64,000 nt of DNA. It comes from Streptomyces hoynatensis. GTDB taxonomy: Bacteria > Actinomycetota > Actinomycetes > Streptomycetales > Streptomycetaceae. Position numbers and translations under genes: made by a program. The DNA lies in NCBI RefSeq assembly GCF_003626535.1, contig NZ_RBAL01000020.1:53785-117784 (forward strand), read 5' to 3'. Shown in pieces: positions 33,701-41,391 of this stretch (position 1 is the stretch's first letter; each line of letters opens with the position of its first letter). Below the pieces are notes generated by a model, which did not search any database, was not told the DNA's origin, and worked only from the letters and a program-made list of their open reading frames with translations.

Positions 33701-34369
33701 CGCCGGATCGCGGTCGTCGGCCCCTCCGGCTCGGGCAAGACCACCCTCGCCCACTGCCTGCTGCGCTTCCTCGACCCCGAGGGCCCCGGCGCCTCCTACA
33801 CGCTCGGCGGCGTGGACGCGACCTCGCTCGCCGGGGAGGACGTGCGGCGGCTGGTCGGGCTCTGCGCCCAGGACGCACACCTCTTCGACAGCACCCTGCG
33901 GGAGAACCTCAGGCTCGCCCGCCCGGACGCCGGCGAGGAGGAGCTGCGCGGCGCGCTGGCCGCCGCCCGGCTGCTCGACTGGGTGGACCGGGAGCTCCCC
34001 GAGGGCCTCGACACGCTGGTCGGCGAGCACGGGGCCCGCCTCTCGGGCGGGCAGCGGCAGCGGCTCGCGCTGGCCAGGGCGCTGCTGGCGGACTTCCCCG
34101 TGCTGGTCCTCGACGAGCCGGCCGAGCATCTGGACCTGCCCACCGCCGATGCCCTCACCGCCGACCTGCTGGCCGCGACCCGGGGCCGCACCACCCTGCT
34201 GATCACCCACCGGCTGGCCGGTCTCGACGCAGTGGACGAGGTGCTCGTGCTCGACGCGGGCCGTATCGTGCAGCGCGGCCCCTACCCGGAACTCGCCGCG
34301 GAATCCGGCCCGTTCCGCGAGATGCTGGCCCGCGAGCGGAGCCGGGCGGAGGCCCTCACCGCGGCCTGA
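30746..34369 (+). CDS. cydCD: Fused CydD-CydC ABC exporter for cytochrome bd assembly
   Basis: 1207 aa in one chain, two complete half-transporters. First half: membrane domain to about 340, Walker A GPSGGGKST near 364, LSAGQARRVALA near 460, Walker B VVLLDEPTAAL near 482. A Pro/Ala-rich linker lies at about 530-625. Second half: membrane helices, Walker A GPSGSGKTT near 993, LSGGQRQRLALA near 1100, LVLDEPAEHLD near 1120. CydDC exports or redox-balances cysteine/glutathione-like thiols and is needed to assemble bd oxidase. The GTG overlaps the cydB stop. The fused form is usual in Streptomyces. Confidence 0.95.
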   Translation: MRPVDPRLLRYARATRGFLAASAGLGLAGAGLVVAQAVLIARIVTDAFTAGRDLGDLGTPVLLLAATAAGRGLVGYLTELAAHRAGAAVKSELRLRLLDHAVRLPDGGRPTGELTALATRGIDALDGYFTRYLPQLCLAAVVPAVVLARIVTEDWVSAALIAGTLPLIPLFMALIGWATQAHMDRQWRQLARLSGHFLDVVAGLGTLKVFGRAKAQAATIRAITDDYRRGTLRTLRIAFLSSFALELLSTLSVALVAVGVGMRLVHGELDLFTGLVVLILAPEAYLPLRQVGVQFHAAQEGLSAAGEVFELLERPLPATGRSPVPTAPGIVLDRVRVRFPGRSNDALAETSLRLSPGETVAVTGPSGGGKSTLVAAVLGLVRPVSGRVLVGGQDLATLDAADWHRHVAWLPQRPLLFAGTIAENVRLARPEADDAAVAAALRAAAAPDLDPARVLGEGGAGLSAGQARRVALARAFLADRPVVLLDEPTAALDGAAEATVVAAIRRLAAGRTVLLITHRPALLAAADRVFHVEPPSVTATTPPVAAPVPAPVAPVSAAAGPELPGPRAHATPAPDAEVPPADPRYADVPPSAAPAPTAPAAPAAPAQAAAPGEPGEPGAAPAEHPLRWVRAAGRARAWRLALATALGALAAGSAVGLMATSGWLISRAWQQPPVLYLMVAVTATRAFGIGRAAFRYAERLVGHDAVLRLLAGLRVSVYRRLERLAPAGLGRARRGDLLSRLVADVDALQDYFLRWLLPAAVALTVSGAAVLFTAALLPTAALALAAGLLAAGAGVPLLTGAVARRTEARLAPARGELATRTVELLTGTAELTVAGALPARRAAVRAADRELTALSARSAAVTALGGGLSSLIAGLTVTAVALLAVPAVAGGRLDGVWLATVLLVPLAAFEAVAGLPQAVQQRQRAARAAARVREVVAAPLPVREPARPAAPPAAPFPLSVRHLSARHPGQPRPALRDLALALTPGRRIAVVGPSGSGKTTLAHCLLRFLDPEGPGASYTLGGVDATSLAGEDVRRLVGLCAQDAHLFDSTLRENLRLARPDAGEEELRGALAAARLLDWVDRELPEGLDTLVGEHGARLSGGQRQRLALARALLADFPVLVLDEPAEHLDLPTADALTADLLAATRGRTTLLITHRLAGLDAVDEVLVLDAGRIVQRGPYPELAAESGPFREMLARERSRAEALTAA

Positions 34370-34429
34370 GAGCCCCGGCGCGGCGGCGCAGGAACGGCGG
34401 GTGGCCCCGGCTGCGCCTACCCTCGGGAC

Positions 34430-36037
34430 ATGCGGCGAGAGGCGCTGACGCGGCTGTTGCGGGCCGTGGAGACGGTCGGCGGGGACGCCACGCCGCGGGC
34501 CGTGCCCGACCTGGTCGTCAGGGCCGCGGCCGAACTGGCCGGCGCCCGCTACGCCGCCCTCGCGCTCCTCGACGAGGACGGCACCGGCATCGGCCGCCTG
34601 ATCAGCCACGGCCCGGCCGCGCCGGGACGCACCGGCCGCGCCCCCGACCGGCTCGCCCGCTGGCTGCTCGGCGGCCCGGAGCCGGAGGAGCCCGGCTCGC
34701 TGGCGGTGCCGCTGTTCGTGCACGGCGCGAAGTGCGGCGCCCTCCAGGTCGCCGGGCGGCGCGGCGGCTTCGCCCCCGAGGACCGGCTCCTGCTGCGGGT
34801 CCTGGCCGCCCAGGCAGGCGCCGCCCTCGGCAACGCGCGGCTGCGCGAGGCGGTCAGGCGGCAGGCCCGCTGGATGGACGGCAGCCTGGAGCTGTCCACC
34901 TCCCTCCTCGCCGAGGGGGCGGAGGACCCGGCGGGGCCGGGCGAGGAGGGGAACGCCCTCGCGGTGGTCGCCGAGCAGGCCGGCCGGCTGACCGACGCCG
35001 CGGTGAGCGCGGTGCTCGAACCGGCGCGCCCCCTCGCCCACGGCCGGAACGGCGCCCGGGCGGGCGCGGCGGACCTCGAGGTGGTCGCCGCCCACGGCCG
35101 CGGCGCCGGGCGCCTGCTGGGCACCACCGTCCCGGCCGGCAGCCCCGCGCTCGGGCAGGCGCTGTCCGGCGAGCCGGTGCTCGTCGACGACCCCCTCACC
35201 GACCCCCGGCTGGTCACCGGCCTGATCCGCGACCGCGGCCCCGCCATGCTGCTGCCCCTGGGCACCGGCGGCACCCTGCTCGGCGTCCTCGCCCTGGCCA
35301 GGGACCGCGGCGCCCCGCCGTACTCCGTCCCGGAACGCGCCCTCGCCACCCAGTTCGCCCAGCAGGCCGCCCTCGCCCTGCTGCTGGGCAGGGCCCGCCG
35401 CGACCGCGCGCGGATCGCCGTTCTGGAGGACCGCGACCGCATCGCCCGCGACCTGCACGACCTGGTGATCCAGCGGCTCTTCGCCGTCGGCATGACCCTG
35501 GAGGGCGCCCGCAGGGCCGGCCTGCCCGAGGAGGCGTCCTGGCGGCTGGAGAGCGCCACCCGTGAACTCGACGCCACCGTCGAGGAGATCCGCACCACGA
35601 TCTACGCCCTCAGGCAGCCGCCGCAGGAGGCGCCGCCCGGGTTGCGCGCCCGGGTGCTGCGCGAGGCCGGGGCGGCGGCGGGCCCCCTCGGCTTCACCCC
35701 TTCGGTCTCCTTCACCGGGCCGGTCGACGCCCTGGTCGCCGAGGAGCCGGCCGCGCACCTGATCGCCGCCCTGCGCGAGGGCCTGTCCAACGCCGCCCGG
35801 CACGCCGCCGCGAGCCGCGTCGAGGTCTCGGTCGACGCCACGGCCCGCCTGCCCGACGGCCGTCCGGCCGTGCGGCTGCGGGTCACCGACGACGGCTCGG
35901 GCCCGCCGGCCGGCGGGGCCCGCCGCAGCGGCCTGCGCAACCTCGCCGAACGGGCCGCCTCCCTCGGCGGCTCGGCCGGCCTCGGTCCCGGCCCGGACGG
36001 CAGGGGCTCCGCCCTCACCTGGCAGGTGCCGCGCTGA
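34430..36037 (+). CDS. Cytoplasmic sensor histidine kinase, GAF-GAF-HisKA_3-HATPase
   Basis: 535 aa without membrane segments. Two GAF domains (about 20-140 and 170-325), then the NarL-class dimerisation motif IARDLHDLVIQRLFAVG with the phospho-accepting His, and a HATPase with SNAARHAAA, TDDGSGPP and GLRNLAERA. The layout resembles the mycobacterial redox/oxygen sensors DosS/DosT. Its place directly after cydCD suggests sensing of oxygen or redox state, but no response regulator is adjacent and heme binding is not shown. TACCCT 6 nt before the ATG implies a separate leaderless promoter. Confidence 0.9.
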   Translation: MRREALTRLLRAVETVGGDATPRAVPDLVVRAAAELAGARYAALALLDEDGTGIGRLISHGPAAPGRTGRAPDRLARWLLGGPEPEEPGSLAVPLFVHGAKCGALQVAGRRGGFAPEDRLLLRVLAAQAGAALGNARLREAVRRQARWMDGSLELSTSLLAEGAEDPAGPGEEGNALAVVAEQAGRLTDAAVSAVLEPARPLAHGRNGARAGAADLEVVAAHGRGAGRLLGTTVPAGSPALGQALSGEPVLVDDPLTDPRLVTGLIRDRGPAMLLPLGTGGTLLGVLALARDRGAPPYSVPERALATQFAQQAALALLLGRARRDRARIAVLEDRDRIARDLHDLVIQRLFAVGMTLEGARRAGLPEEASWRLESATRELDATVEEIRTTIYALRQPPQEAPPGLRARVLREAGAAAGPLGFTPSVSFTGPVDALVAEEPAAHLIAALREGLSNAARHAAASRVEVSVDATARLPDGRPAVRLRVTDDGSGPPAGGARRSGLRNLAERAASLGGSAGLGPGPDGRGSALTWQVPR

Positions 36038-36074
36038 ACGCGCCGCAGGGCCTGGGAGGAGTTAGTGTCCGGGC

Positions 36075-36827
36075 ATGGCAGGCAGGACAGTGATCATCAC
36101 AGGCGGCGGCACCGGCATCGGCCTGGCCACCGCGAAGACCTTCGCCAGGGACGGGGACACCCCCGTGCTGATCGGCCGCCGCTCCGACGTGCTCGCCCGT
36201 GCGGCCGACTCCGTGCCCGGCGCCGTCACCTACCAGGCCGACGTCGCCGACCCGGACGAGGCGGCGGGCGCCGCGGAGTTCGTCGGCGAGGAGTTCGGCA
36301 CCGTGGACGTGCTGGTGCTCGCCGCGGGGGGCATCGGCCTGCTGGAGCCGGGACCGGCCGTGGATGCCGCGCCCCTCACCGCCCTGGCCCACGAGTGGAC
36401 GGCGAGCTTCCGCAGCAACGTGCTCACCGCGGTGCTGCTGACCGAGGCGCTGCGGGACCGGCTGGCCTCCCCGGGCGGCCGGGTGCTGTTCGTCAGCTCG
36501 ATCGCCGCCTACCGCGGCTCGGGCAACGGCGCCTACGGCGCGAGCAAGGCCGCGCTGCACCCCTACGCCTTCGACCTGGCCCGCGCCCTGGGCCCCCGCG
36601 GCATCACGGTGAACGTGGTGGCGCCCGGGCTCGTCGTCGACACCGAGTTCTTCGGCGGGAGGCAGACGCCCGAGCGCCGCCAGGCCCTCATCGACGAGAC
36701 GCTCGACAAGCGGGCGGGCACCCCGGGGGACGTGGCCGAGACCCTGTACTGGCTGGCCTCGCATGCCGCGAGCCACGTCACCGCGCAGATCCTCCAGGTG
36801 AACGGCGGGGCGGAACGCGGCCGTTGA
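36075..36827 (+). CDS. Short-chain dehydrogenase/reductase
   Basis: 250 aa Rossmann enzyme. The cofactor motif GGGTGIGLA, LAAGGIG, the catalytic Ser in FVSSIAAY and the YGASK catalytic Tyr/Lys pair are all present, then NVVAPGLVVDT. Classical SDR, probably NADP(H)-linked; substrate unknown. TAGTGT lies 6 nt before the ATG, so the mRNA is probably leaderless. It is the last rightward gene before the polysaccharide cluster. Confidence 0.92.
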   Translation: MAGRTVIITGGGTGIGLATAKTFARDGDTPVLIGRRSDVLARAADSVPGAVTYQADVADPDEAAGAAEFVGEEFGTVDVLVLAAGGIGLLEPGPAVDAAPLTALAHEWTASFRSNVLTAVLLTEALRDRLASPGGRVLFVSSIAAYRGSGNGAYGASKAALHPYAFDLARALGPRGITVNVVAPGLVVDTEFFGGRQTPERRQALIDETLDKRAGTPGDVAETLYWLASHAASHVTAQILQVNGGAERGR

Positions 36828-36952
36828 GGGCCCCGCCCACCGCCCCTGCCGCCGGCCCCGCACGCCCCTCCCGCACGCCCCACCCGCACGCCGCGGGCGG
36901 CCCGGCGCACCGGCCCGGCGCGCGGCCCCGGCGCACCGCCAGGCGCACGCCC

Positions 36953-37561
36953 TCAGCGCACCGTCTCGGAGACGCCGGGCGCCGTGCCCTTGTCCACCTG
37001 GGCGGGCAGCGGCGCGCGCCGGCGCCCCGTCCCGGCCCCGCCCGCCCGGACCAGCAGCGCCAGGCAGCCCGTCACCGCCCCGGCGCTGCCGCCGACCGCG
37101 AGGGAGAGCCCGGGCGCGGGCGAGATGGCCCGGGAGGGCGGAGCGGCCTCGGCGAACCGGCTGAGCGTGGCGTCCGTCCGCCCCCGCGCCTCGTTGCCGT
37201 ACGCGATCAGCGCCTGCGCCACCGCGTTGGCCGCCCGGGCCGCGGCCTGGGGGGAGCCCGCGCGGCCGGTGATCTCGATCATCGGCGCGTCGGGCGAGGT
37301 GCTCGCCGTGACCCGGCCGCGCAGGTCCCCGGCCGCGGCCCCCGCGTCGGTGCGGGCCATGCGCAGCACCGCGTCGCTCGTCGCCACCCGGCCGTAGGAC
37401 TGGGCCAGCCCCACGGCCGCGGACTGGTCGGCCTCCGGCCGCGTCACCAGCACGTAGCCCCGGGCCGCGTACGCGCGGTCGGTCAGCAGGGCGTGGCCCC
37501 CGCCGAGCAGCGCGCCCAGCAGGGTGCACAGGGCCAGGGGCCACCAGCCCGGGAGCCTCAC
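36953..37561 (-). CDS. Wzz/YveK-like chain-length determinant protein
   Basis: 202 aa. N-terminal membrane helix (WWPLALCTLLGALLGGG), an extracytoplasmic part beginning YAARGYVLVTRPEADQSAAVGLAQSYG, then a second helix near 155-175 and a basic tail: the two-helix topology of Wzz-type co-polymerases. There is no fused tyrosine-kinase domain. It would set polymer length with the polymerase in this cluster. The GTG overlaps the preceding GT4 stop (GTGA). It is the last gene of the seven-gene operon. Confidence 0.75.
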   Translation of the reverse strand: MRLPGWWPLALCTLLGALLGGGHALLTDRAYAARGYVLVTRPEADQSAAVGLAQSYGRVATSDAVLRMARTDAGAAAGDLRGRVTASTSPDAPMIEITGRAGSPQAAARAANAVAQALIAYGNEARGRTDATLSRFAEAAPPSRAISPAPGLSLAVGGSAGAVTGCLALLVRAGGAGTGRRRAPLPAQVDKGTAPGVSETVR

Positions 37562-38673
37562 GGGAGCCCCACCTCCTCGGGCAGGGCCACGTGCGCGGCC
37601 TCGTACACGGCCATCAGCCGCTCCGCGGTCCGGTCGACGTCGTAGCGCCGCACGGCGTCGGGCACCGGCAGCCTGCGCGCGCCGAGCGACAGCTCCGCCC
37701 GCACCGCACGGGCCAGGTCCGCCGCCTCGCGGCCCACGCGGCGGGCGCCCGGCGCCTCCCGGCGCGGCAGCTCGTCGACGGCCGGGCAGGTGACGTGCAG
37801 CACCGGCAGGCCGGCGGCGAGGGCCTCCAGCACGGCGAGCCCGAAGGTCTCCTCGGTGGAGGGGGAGACGAAGAGGTCGAACGCGGCCAGCAGCCCCGGC
37901 ACGTCGGGCCACTCGCCGGTCAGCACCACCCGGTCCGCGGCCCCGAGCCTGGCGGCCAGCCGGGTCAGCGCGGCCCGCTGCGGCCCCTCGCCCGCGAGCA
38001 CCAGCCGGACGCCCTCGGGCAGCGTCCCCACGGCGCGCACCAGGGCGTCGAAACCCTTGCCGGGCACCAGCCGCCCGACGCCGCCCACCACGAACGCGCC
38101 GGGCGGCAGCCCGAGCCGGTCCCGCACCGCGCGCCGCGCCTGGGGGTCGAAGCGGAAGGCGGCCGGCTCGATGCCGTTGGGCACCACGTGGATGCGCCCG
38201 GCGGGCACGCCCCAGGTGATCAGCCGCTCGGCGACGGTGGCCGAGACGGCGACGGTCGCGGCGCCGAGCCGTTCCGTGGCCAGGTACAGGGCGCGGGTGG
38301 CCTGGGTCAGCGGGCGGCCCTCGATGCGGCGGGCCCCGAGCGAGTGCTCGGTGGCCACCACGGCCCGCACCCCGGCGAGGCGCGCGGCGATCCGGCCGTA
38401 GACGCAGGCCCGGTAGAGGTGGGTGTGCACCAGGTCGTAGCCGCCGGCGCGGATCAGCCCCGCCAGCCGGGGCAGCACCGACAGGTCACGGCTGCCCGCC
38501 ATCCCGAGGTCCGTGACCCGCACCCCCTGGGCACGCAGGTCGCGTGCCACGGCCCCGGGGTTGGTGAGGGTCACGACATCGCAGGCCAGCGGCAGCCGCC
38601 GGAGCAGCGCGGGCAGCTGGCGTTCGGCGCCGCCGACGCCGAGCCCGGTGATGATGTGCAGGCCGCGCTTCAC
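37558..38673 (-). CDS. Glycosyltransferase family 4 (GT-B)
   Basis: 371 aa. It begins IITGLGVGGAERQL, the donor-loop motif of GT4 enzymes, and shows VVPNGIEPAAF, GRLVPGKGFDALV and the EX7E motif in EETFGLAVLEALAAGLPV. It adds a sugar from a nucleotide donor to the lipid-linked repeat unit on the cytoplasmic face. The GTG overlaps the stop of the upstream deacetylase, continuing the chain of coupled genes. Confidence 0.9.
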   Translation of the reverse strand: MKRGLHIITGLGVGGAERQLPALLRRLPLACDVVTLTNPGAVARDLRAQGVRVTDLGMAGSRDLSVLPRLAGLIRAGGYDLVHTHLYRACVYGRIAARLAGVRAVVATEHSLGARRIEGRPLTQATRALYLATERLGAATVAVSATVAERLITWGVPAGRIHVVPNGIEPAAFRFDPQARRAVRDRLGLPPGAFVVGGVGRLVPGKGFDALVRAVGTLPEGVRLVLAGEGPQRAALTRLAARLGAADRVVLTGEWPDVPGLLAAFDLFVSPSTEETFGLAVLEALAAGLPVLHVTCPAVDELPRREAPGARRVGREAADLARAVRAELSLGARRLPVPDAVRRYDVDRTAERLMAVYEAAHVALPEEVGLP

Positions 38674-39725
38674 GAGGTCACCGCGGGTTCGAGGGCGACC
38701 TGGCGGCGGCGGAAGCGGTGCAGCAGCTGCTTGGTGCGCAGCCGCCGCCCGGTGTCCGACTCCCCGACGTGGATTCTGGGCAGGGCGTAACGGCCGGTCA
38801 GCGAGCGGGGGTTGACGGCGCAGGCGTAGGAGTAGCCGGCCGCGCGCACGGCCTCGGCGACCCGCCGGTCCACCGCGCCGTAGGGGTAGCAGAAGCCCGC
38901 GATCCCGCCGCCGGTGATCTCGCGCAGCAGGGCGCGGCTGTGGGCGACCTCGTGCCGGAGCGCCGCATCCTCGAGCCCCGGCAGGGACAGGTGCATCAGG
39001 CCGTGGGAGCCGATCTCCATCCCGGCCGCGGCGGCCGCCCTGATGCCCTCGGCGTTCAGCAGCCGCCGCCGCGGCCCCTCCGCGTCCCAGGCGTTGCTGC
39101 CGTGCAGCCGCCCCGGCAGGACGAACACGGTGGCGGTGCAGCCGTGGCCGCGCAGCAGCGGGACGGCGTAGTCGAGGAAGTCCCGGTAGCCGTCGTCGAA
39201 GGTGAGGCCGACGAGGCGGGCGGAGCGGCCCTGCTCCCTGGCGCGCAGCAGTTCGCCCACGGAGACCCCGCGCAGCCCGCGGCGGCGCAGCCAGGCGAGC
39301 TGCTCGCGCAGCCGGTCGGGGGTGACGGTGACGCGGTACGGGTCCGGCGTCGCGTAGCTGACCGAGTGGTACATGAGGACCCACATCGGCGCCGCGGTCC
39401 GCTCCTGGCCGGCCCCCGCCGCCGGGGGCCGCGAGGTGCCGGGGGCCGCGGGGGCCGGGGCCTGCGGCCCCTCGGGGGCGCGGGGGGCGTGGGGGGCGGC
39501 GGACGCGCCGAAGGCGCGCGGGGCCGCGTCCCGCGGGGCGTCCCGCGGGGCGGAACGGGCGGCCGGCGTGGCCGCTGCCCCCTCCCGCCGCGGTCCTGCC
39601 GACCTCCCGCGTGACCTCTCCGCGGGCTGCTCCGCGGGCGTGCAAAGGGGCTTGTCCAGGGACGTCTCCATGGGCGGTTCCACGGGCTTCTCCATGGGCT
39701 TCTCAATCGGCTTCTCAACGGGCAT
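38670..39725 (-). CDS. Polysaccharide deacetylase (NodB) with long disordered N-terminus
   Basis: 351 aa. Residues 1-110 are low-complexity, beginning with EKP-type repeats (VEKPIEKPMEKP) and continuing Ala/Pro/Arg-rich. The CE4 domain follows with VLMYHSV, LTFDDGY, GSHGLMHLSL and GFCYPYGAVDRR. No signal peptide is obvious, so it may act inside the cell on the lipid-linked unit or leave by an unusual route. The ATG lies within the 3' end of the flippase gene (11-nt overlap). Confidence 0.85.
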   Translation of the reverse strand: MPVEKPIEKPMEKPVEPPMETSLDKPLCTPAEQPAERSRGRSAGPRREGAAATPAARSAPRDAPRDAAPRAFGASAAPHAPRAPEGPQAPAPAAPGTSRPPAAGAGQERTAAPMWVLMYHSVSYATPDPYRVTVTPDRLREQLAWLRRRGLRGVSVGELLRAREQGRSARLVGLTFDDGYRDFLDYAVPLLRGHGCTATVFVLPGRLHGSNAWDAEGPRRRLLNAEGIRAAAAAGMEIGSHGLMHLSLPGLEDAALRHEVAHSRALLREITGGGIAGFCYPYGAVDRRVAEAVRAAGYSYACAVNPRSLTGRYALPRIHVGESDTGRRLRTKQLLHRFRRRQVALEPAVTS

Positions 39726-41391
39726 GGCGTGGCCTTTGCTTGAGGAGGTACCTGAGGAGGGGCGTGCGCAGGAATCCGGGCAGGGCCTTTCCGAGGGCCC
39801 GGGTGAGGGCCCGTGGCAGGGCCTTGAGCGGCTCGGCCTCCGGCACCCGCAGGGCCAGGGCCGTGGTGGCGAAGGCGGCCGGGACCAGGAGGGCGCCGAG
39901 CGCGGCGGTGCCGAGCGGCCCCGCGTCCAGGGCGGCGGCCGGGCCCCAGCCGGCGGCGGTGGCCGCCAGCGCGGCGCAGGCCGGCCGGGCGAGCCGGGCC
40001 ACCACCTCGCCGATGTGCAGCGGGATCGACCGGGTGGCCAGGCCGCGCAGCAGCAGGAAGGCGGAGAGGGTGATCCCGGCGGCGTTGGCCGCCGCGATGC
40101 CCGGTGCCCCCCAGCGGGGCACCGCGGCCAGGCCGCAGAGCAGCGTCGCGAGCAGCCCCAGGGCCATGGCGCCCAGCGGGTACCAGGTGGGCCTGGCCGC
40201 CGAGAAGAAGGGCCTGGCCAGCGTGCCGACCAGGGTCTGGCCGAGCAGCCCGAGGGCGTACACCCGCATCACGCGCGCCGTCGCGGCCGTCGCCTCGGCG
40301 TCGAACGCGCCGCGCTGGAAGAGGAGTTCGATGATCTGCGGGGCGCAGGCGATCACGTAGGCCGCCCCGGGGAGCACCACGGCGCAGGCCACCACCAGGT
40401 CGCGCTCCACGCGCCGCCTGGCGCCCTCCGTGTCGCCCTCCGCCAGGGCCCTGGCGACCACCGGGAGGGTCACGGTGCAGACCATCATCGAGAGCACCAT
40501 GGGCAGCTGGGCCACCTTCTGGGCGTAGTTGAGGCAGGAGATCGCCCCGGCCGGCAGCGAGGAGCCGAGGAAGCGCTCGACCAGCACCTGGGACTGCCTG
40601 CCGAGGGCGAAGAGCGCGACGGGCGCGACGACGGAGATTCCCGCCCACCCGGCCGCGCGCCCGGCCCCGCCCCCCACCCCGGGCCCGGGCACGGCGGCGG
40701 CGCGCGGGGCGGCCGGCGCGCCGGCGCGCCCCCGGCTCCCCACCCGTCTGAGGAAGGAGGGGAGTTGCACCAGTGCCATCAGCGCCCCGCCCAGCGCCAC
40801 CCCGGCCGCCGCCGCGCGCACCCCCCACCTGGCGTGCAGGGCGACGGCGGTGGCGATGATGCCCGCGTTGTAGGCGACGTAGATCGCCGCGGGCGGCAGG
40901 AAGCTGTGGTGGGCGCGCAGGGCGGCGCTGAAGTAGCCGGCCAGGCCGAAGGTCAGCACGCAGACGGCCGTCAGCCGCGTGCAGTCCACCGCGAGCGAGG
41001 GATCGGACAGGCCGGGCGCCAGGGCGCGCACCAGCAGCGGGGCGCCCGCCGCCAGCGCCCCGGCGGCCAGCGAGAGCGCGAGCAGCAGCCGGGGGAGGGT
41101 GGTCCTCAGCAGTGCGCGCACCGGGCCCGCGCCGCCGCGCGCCAGCGCCAGGCTGAAGGCGGGCACGAGGACCAGCGCCATCGCCTCCTCGATCAGCAGC
41201 GTGGCGGCGAACTCGGGGACGGTCCAGGAGACGAGGAAGGCGTCGGTCGTGCCGTCGGCGCCGAAGAGCCGGGCGATGAGCTGGTCGCGCAACAGCCCGC
41301 CCAGCGCGCCCGCCGCCGTGAGCGCCGCGGTCAGCAGGACGGCGCGGGCGAGGAACCGCTCCCCGCGGGCGCCGGAGGCGACGGCGGTCAC
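39715..41391 (-). CDS. MurJ/MviN-type lipid-linked oligosaccharide flippase
   Basis: 558 aa with about 14 membrane helices. GALGGLLRDQLIARLFG, TDAFLVSWTVPEFAATLLIEEA, the mid-protein FLGSSLPAGAISCLNYAQKVAQLP and LLFQRGAFD are hallmarks of the MviN/MurJ group of the MOP superfamily. In this setting it is likely the Wzx-like flippase of the polysaccharide unit rather than the housekeeping lipid II flippase. The GTG overlaps the upstream ligase stop (GTGA). Confidence 0.88.
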   Translation of the reverse strand: MTAVASGARGERFLARAVLLTAALTAAGALGGLLRDQLIARLFGADGTTDAFLVSWTVPEFAATLLIEEAMALVLVPAFSLALARGGAGPVRALLRTTLPRLLLALSLAAGALAAGAPLLVRALAPGLSDPSLAVDCTRLTAVCVLTFGLAGYFSAALRAHHSFLPPAAIYVAYNAGIIATAVALHARWGVRAAAAGVALGGALMALVQLPSFLRRVGSRGRAGAPAAPRAAAVPGPGVGGGAGRAAGWAGISVVAPVALFALGRQSQVLVERFLGSSLPAGAISCLNYAQKVAQLPMVLSMMVCTVTLPVVARALAEGDTEGARRRVERDLVVACAVVLPGAAYVIACAPQIIELLFQRGAFDAEATAATARVMRVYALGLLGQTLVGTLARPFFSAARPTWYPLGAMALGLLATLLCGLAAVPRWGAPGIAAANAAGITLSAFLLLRGLATRSIPLHIGEVVARLARPACAALAATAAGWGPAAALDAGPLGTAALGALLVPAAFATTALALRVPEAEPLKALPRALTRALGKALPGFLRTPLLRYLLKQRPRHAR

